Below the pieces are notes generated by a model that was not told the DNA's origin, ran no database searches, and saw only the letters and a list, made by a program, of their open reading frames with translations. Shown here one piece after another: positions 63,270 to 64,000 of a DNA stretch of 64,000 bases. Each line of letters starts with the position of its first letter. The first letter of the stretch is position 1. The position numbers and the translations under genes were made by a program. The stretch lies in assembly GCF_016587415.1 (NCBI RefSeq), contig NZ_BNJI01000003.1, forward strand, positions 1,736,001 through 1,800,000, read 5' to 3'. This stretch comes from Ktedonobacter sp. SOSP1-85 (GTDB lineage Bacteria; Chloroflexota; Ktedonobacteria; Ktedonobacterales; Ktedonobacteraceae).

Positions 63270-63779
63270 ATGGCAACAAAAGAAGGCTGGCGTGGTCGCT
63301 TTTTTGAGGACTTTGAGATAGGCGATATCTACCAGCATCCGCTTGGAAGAACCGTGACCACGACGGACAACATGTGGTTCTCCTTGCTGACTCAGAACAC
63401 GGCTCCTATTCACTTTGATCACTACTACGCGGCACAGACAACATTTGGCAAGCCGCTTGTTGATTCGACTTTTACCCTGGCACTTGTGACAGGCCAGAGC
63501 GTGACGGATATCTCGCAGAACGTCTTTGCCAACCTGGGCTGGGATGAAGTTCGCCTGCCACATCCTGTATTTGAGGGCGATACCATCTACTCACAGTCAG
63601 AGGTGCTGGAGAAGCGTGAATCGCGCTCACGTCCGGATGTTGGGATTATCGCCGTAAAGACCACGGGCTATAATCAGGATGGTAAGGTTGTAATTACCTT
63701 TAAGCGCACCCTGATGGTCTACAAACGTGGGCGGGCACCGGAGATACCGCGCCTGGCGCCCGAAAGTGGAGATGTTTAG
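63270..63779 (+). CDS. MaoC-like (R)-hydratase-fold protein
   Basis: This 169-aa hot-dog-fold protein has the family start (GRFFEDFEIGDIYQHPLGRTVT), the catalytic-type DxxxxH region (TAPIHFDHYYAA) and PVFEGDTIYSQSEVL. MaoC-like enzymes hydrate enoyl-CoA or mesaconyl-CoA-type substrates. ATG 63270 follows AAAGGA by seven bases. Its stop overlaps the stop of the convergent GNAT gene. Confidence 0.88.
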   Translation: MATKEGWRGRFFEDFEIGDIYQHPLGRTVTTTDNMWFSLLTQNTAPIHFDHYYAAQTTFGKPLVDSTFTLALVTGQSVTDISQNVFANLGWDEVRLPHPVFEGDTIYSQSEVLEKRESRSRPDVGIIAVKTTGYNQDGKVVITFKRTLMVYKRGRAPEIPRLAPESGDV

Positions 63780-64000
63780 CGCTCCTCTCTCCAATCGCTT
63801 GCTAGCATGCCATAAATAGCCATATCAACGAAGTGGTCACCTAGTCGCTGGGCCTGACGAATTGTGCCTTCGTGGAGAAATCCCAGGCGTTCCGCAACGG
63901 CGCGACTGCGCTTATTAGCAGTCGCGCAGTGAATCTCGACCTTGTTTAAGGCATACTCATGGAAGGCATAGGCAATAAGAGCACGGCTGGCCCTGGTCAC
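63776..64000 (-). CDS. GNAT acetyltransferase, RimJ/RimL type (partial)
   Basis: The last 74 residues are visible: YALNKVEIHCATANKRSRAVAERLGF and EGTIRQAQRLGDHFVDMAIYG, the C-terminal half of RimJ/RimL-like N-acetyltransferases. The start lies beyond the right edge. The likely target is a protein N-terminus or a small amine. Confidence 0.85.
   Translation of the reverse strand: MTRASRALIAYAFHEYALNKVEIHCATANKRSRAVAERLGFLHEGTIRQAQRLGDHFVDMAIYGMLASDWREER

Noticed and set aside
1..64000. tRNA or rRNA genes
   Set aside because: No stretch with conserved tRNA arms or rRNA cores was found; GGTTC-like words occur only within T-box leaders or genes.

Overview
The window looks like a chromosomal segment from a Chloroflexota bacterium, most likely of the class Ktedonobacteria. 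This is inferred from several traits together: T-box leaders on aminoacyl-tRNA synthetase and proline genes, IS200/IS605 TnpB elements, MacA/MacB-type exporters with Gly/Ser-rich tails, DUF5679 and DUF4395 proteins, and moderately high GC in housekeeping genes. No 16S or tRNA gene is present to prove it. I see no rRNA, tRNA or CRISPR array.

Layout. 1-3554: Ile T-box leader (cut by the window edge) and ileS. 3584-10632 (minus): a glycan-uptake operon read from lacI through a lipoprotein sugar-binding protein, two ABC permeases, a GH130-type phosphorylase and a frameshifted Gfo/Idh/MocA oxidoreductase. 11004-15724 (plus): DUF5666 lipoprotein, MacA-like adaptor, MacB-like ATPase and permease. 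15778-25193: HIT protein, methyltransferase, a TnpB gene, a lipoprotein serine hydrolase, a second TnpB element inserted into a GNAT gene, a DUF5946 protein and an Ada-type repair protein. 25539-29680: Pro T-box, proB, a ~310 bp nested palindrome, proA, proC. 29851-36401: small zinc-ribbon protein, SDR, then a decayed AT-richer accessory patch with Tn3, IS630 and TnpB remnants, an HTH/DUF2975 pair, and an inverted duplication of a LysR-MFS cassette in which each copy lost a different gene. 36434-41588: two MHS-type transporters, a SnoaL protein, an alpha/beta hydrolase and a MarR regulator. 41708-48379: two-component system, fatty acid desaturase, and a zinc-ribbon Ser/Thr kinase fused to a beta-helix. 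48384-54335: MarR plus heterodimeric ABC exporter, then a BNR-repeat protein with a MoaD/ThiS-like protein. 54360-54765: a compact structured noncoding element with repeated palindromes at its ends. 55207-60603: threonine ammonia-lyase, then a flavin-based electron-transfer operon (FMN-binding protein, ApbE, NqrB/RnfD-FNR fusion) with thioredoxin/DUF4395. 60766-64000: Thr T-box, thrS, MaoC-like protein, partial GNAT.

Three genome-level habits stand out. Many genes are followed by long, nearly perfect hairpins (20-37 bp arms) without a clear U-tract. A small palindromic repeat family occurs three times. IS200/IS605-superfamily pieces (complete, interrupting, truncated, and possibly RNA-only) are scattered through the accessory regions.
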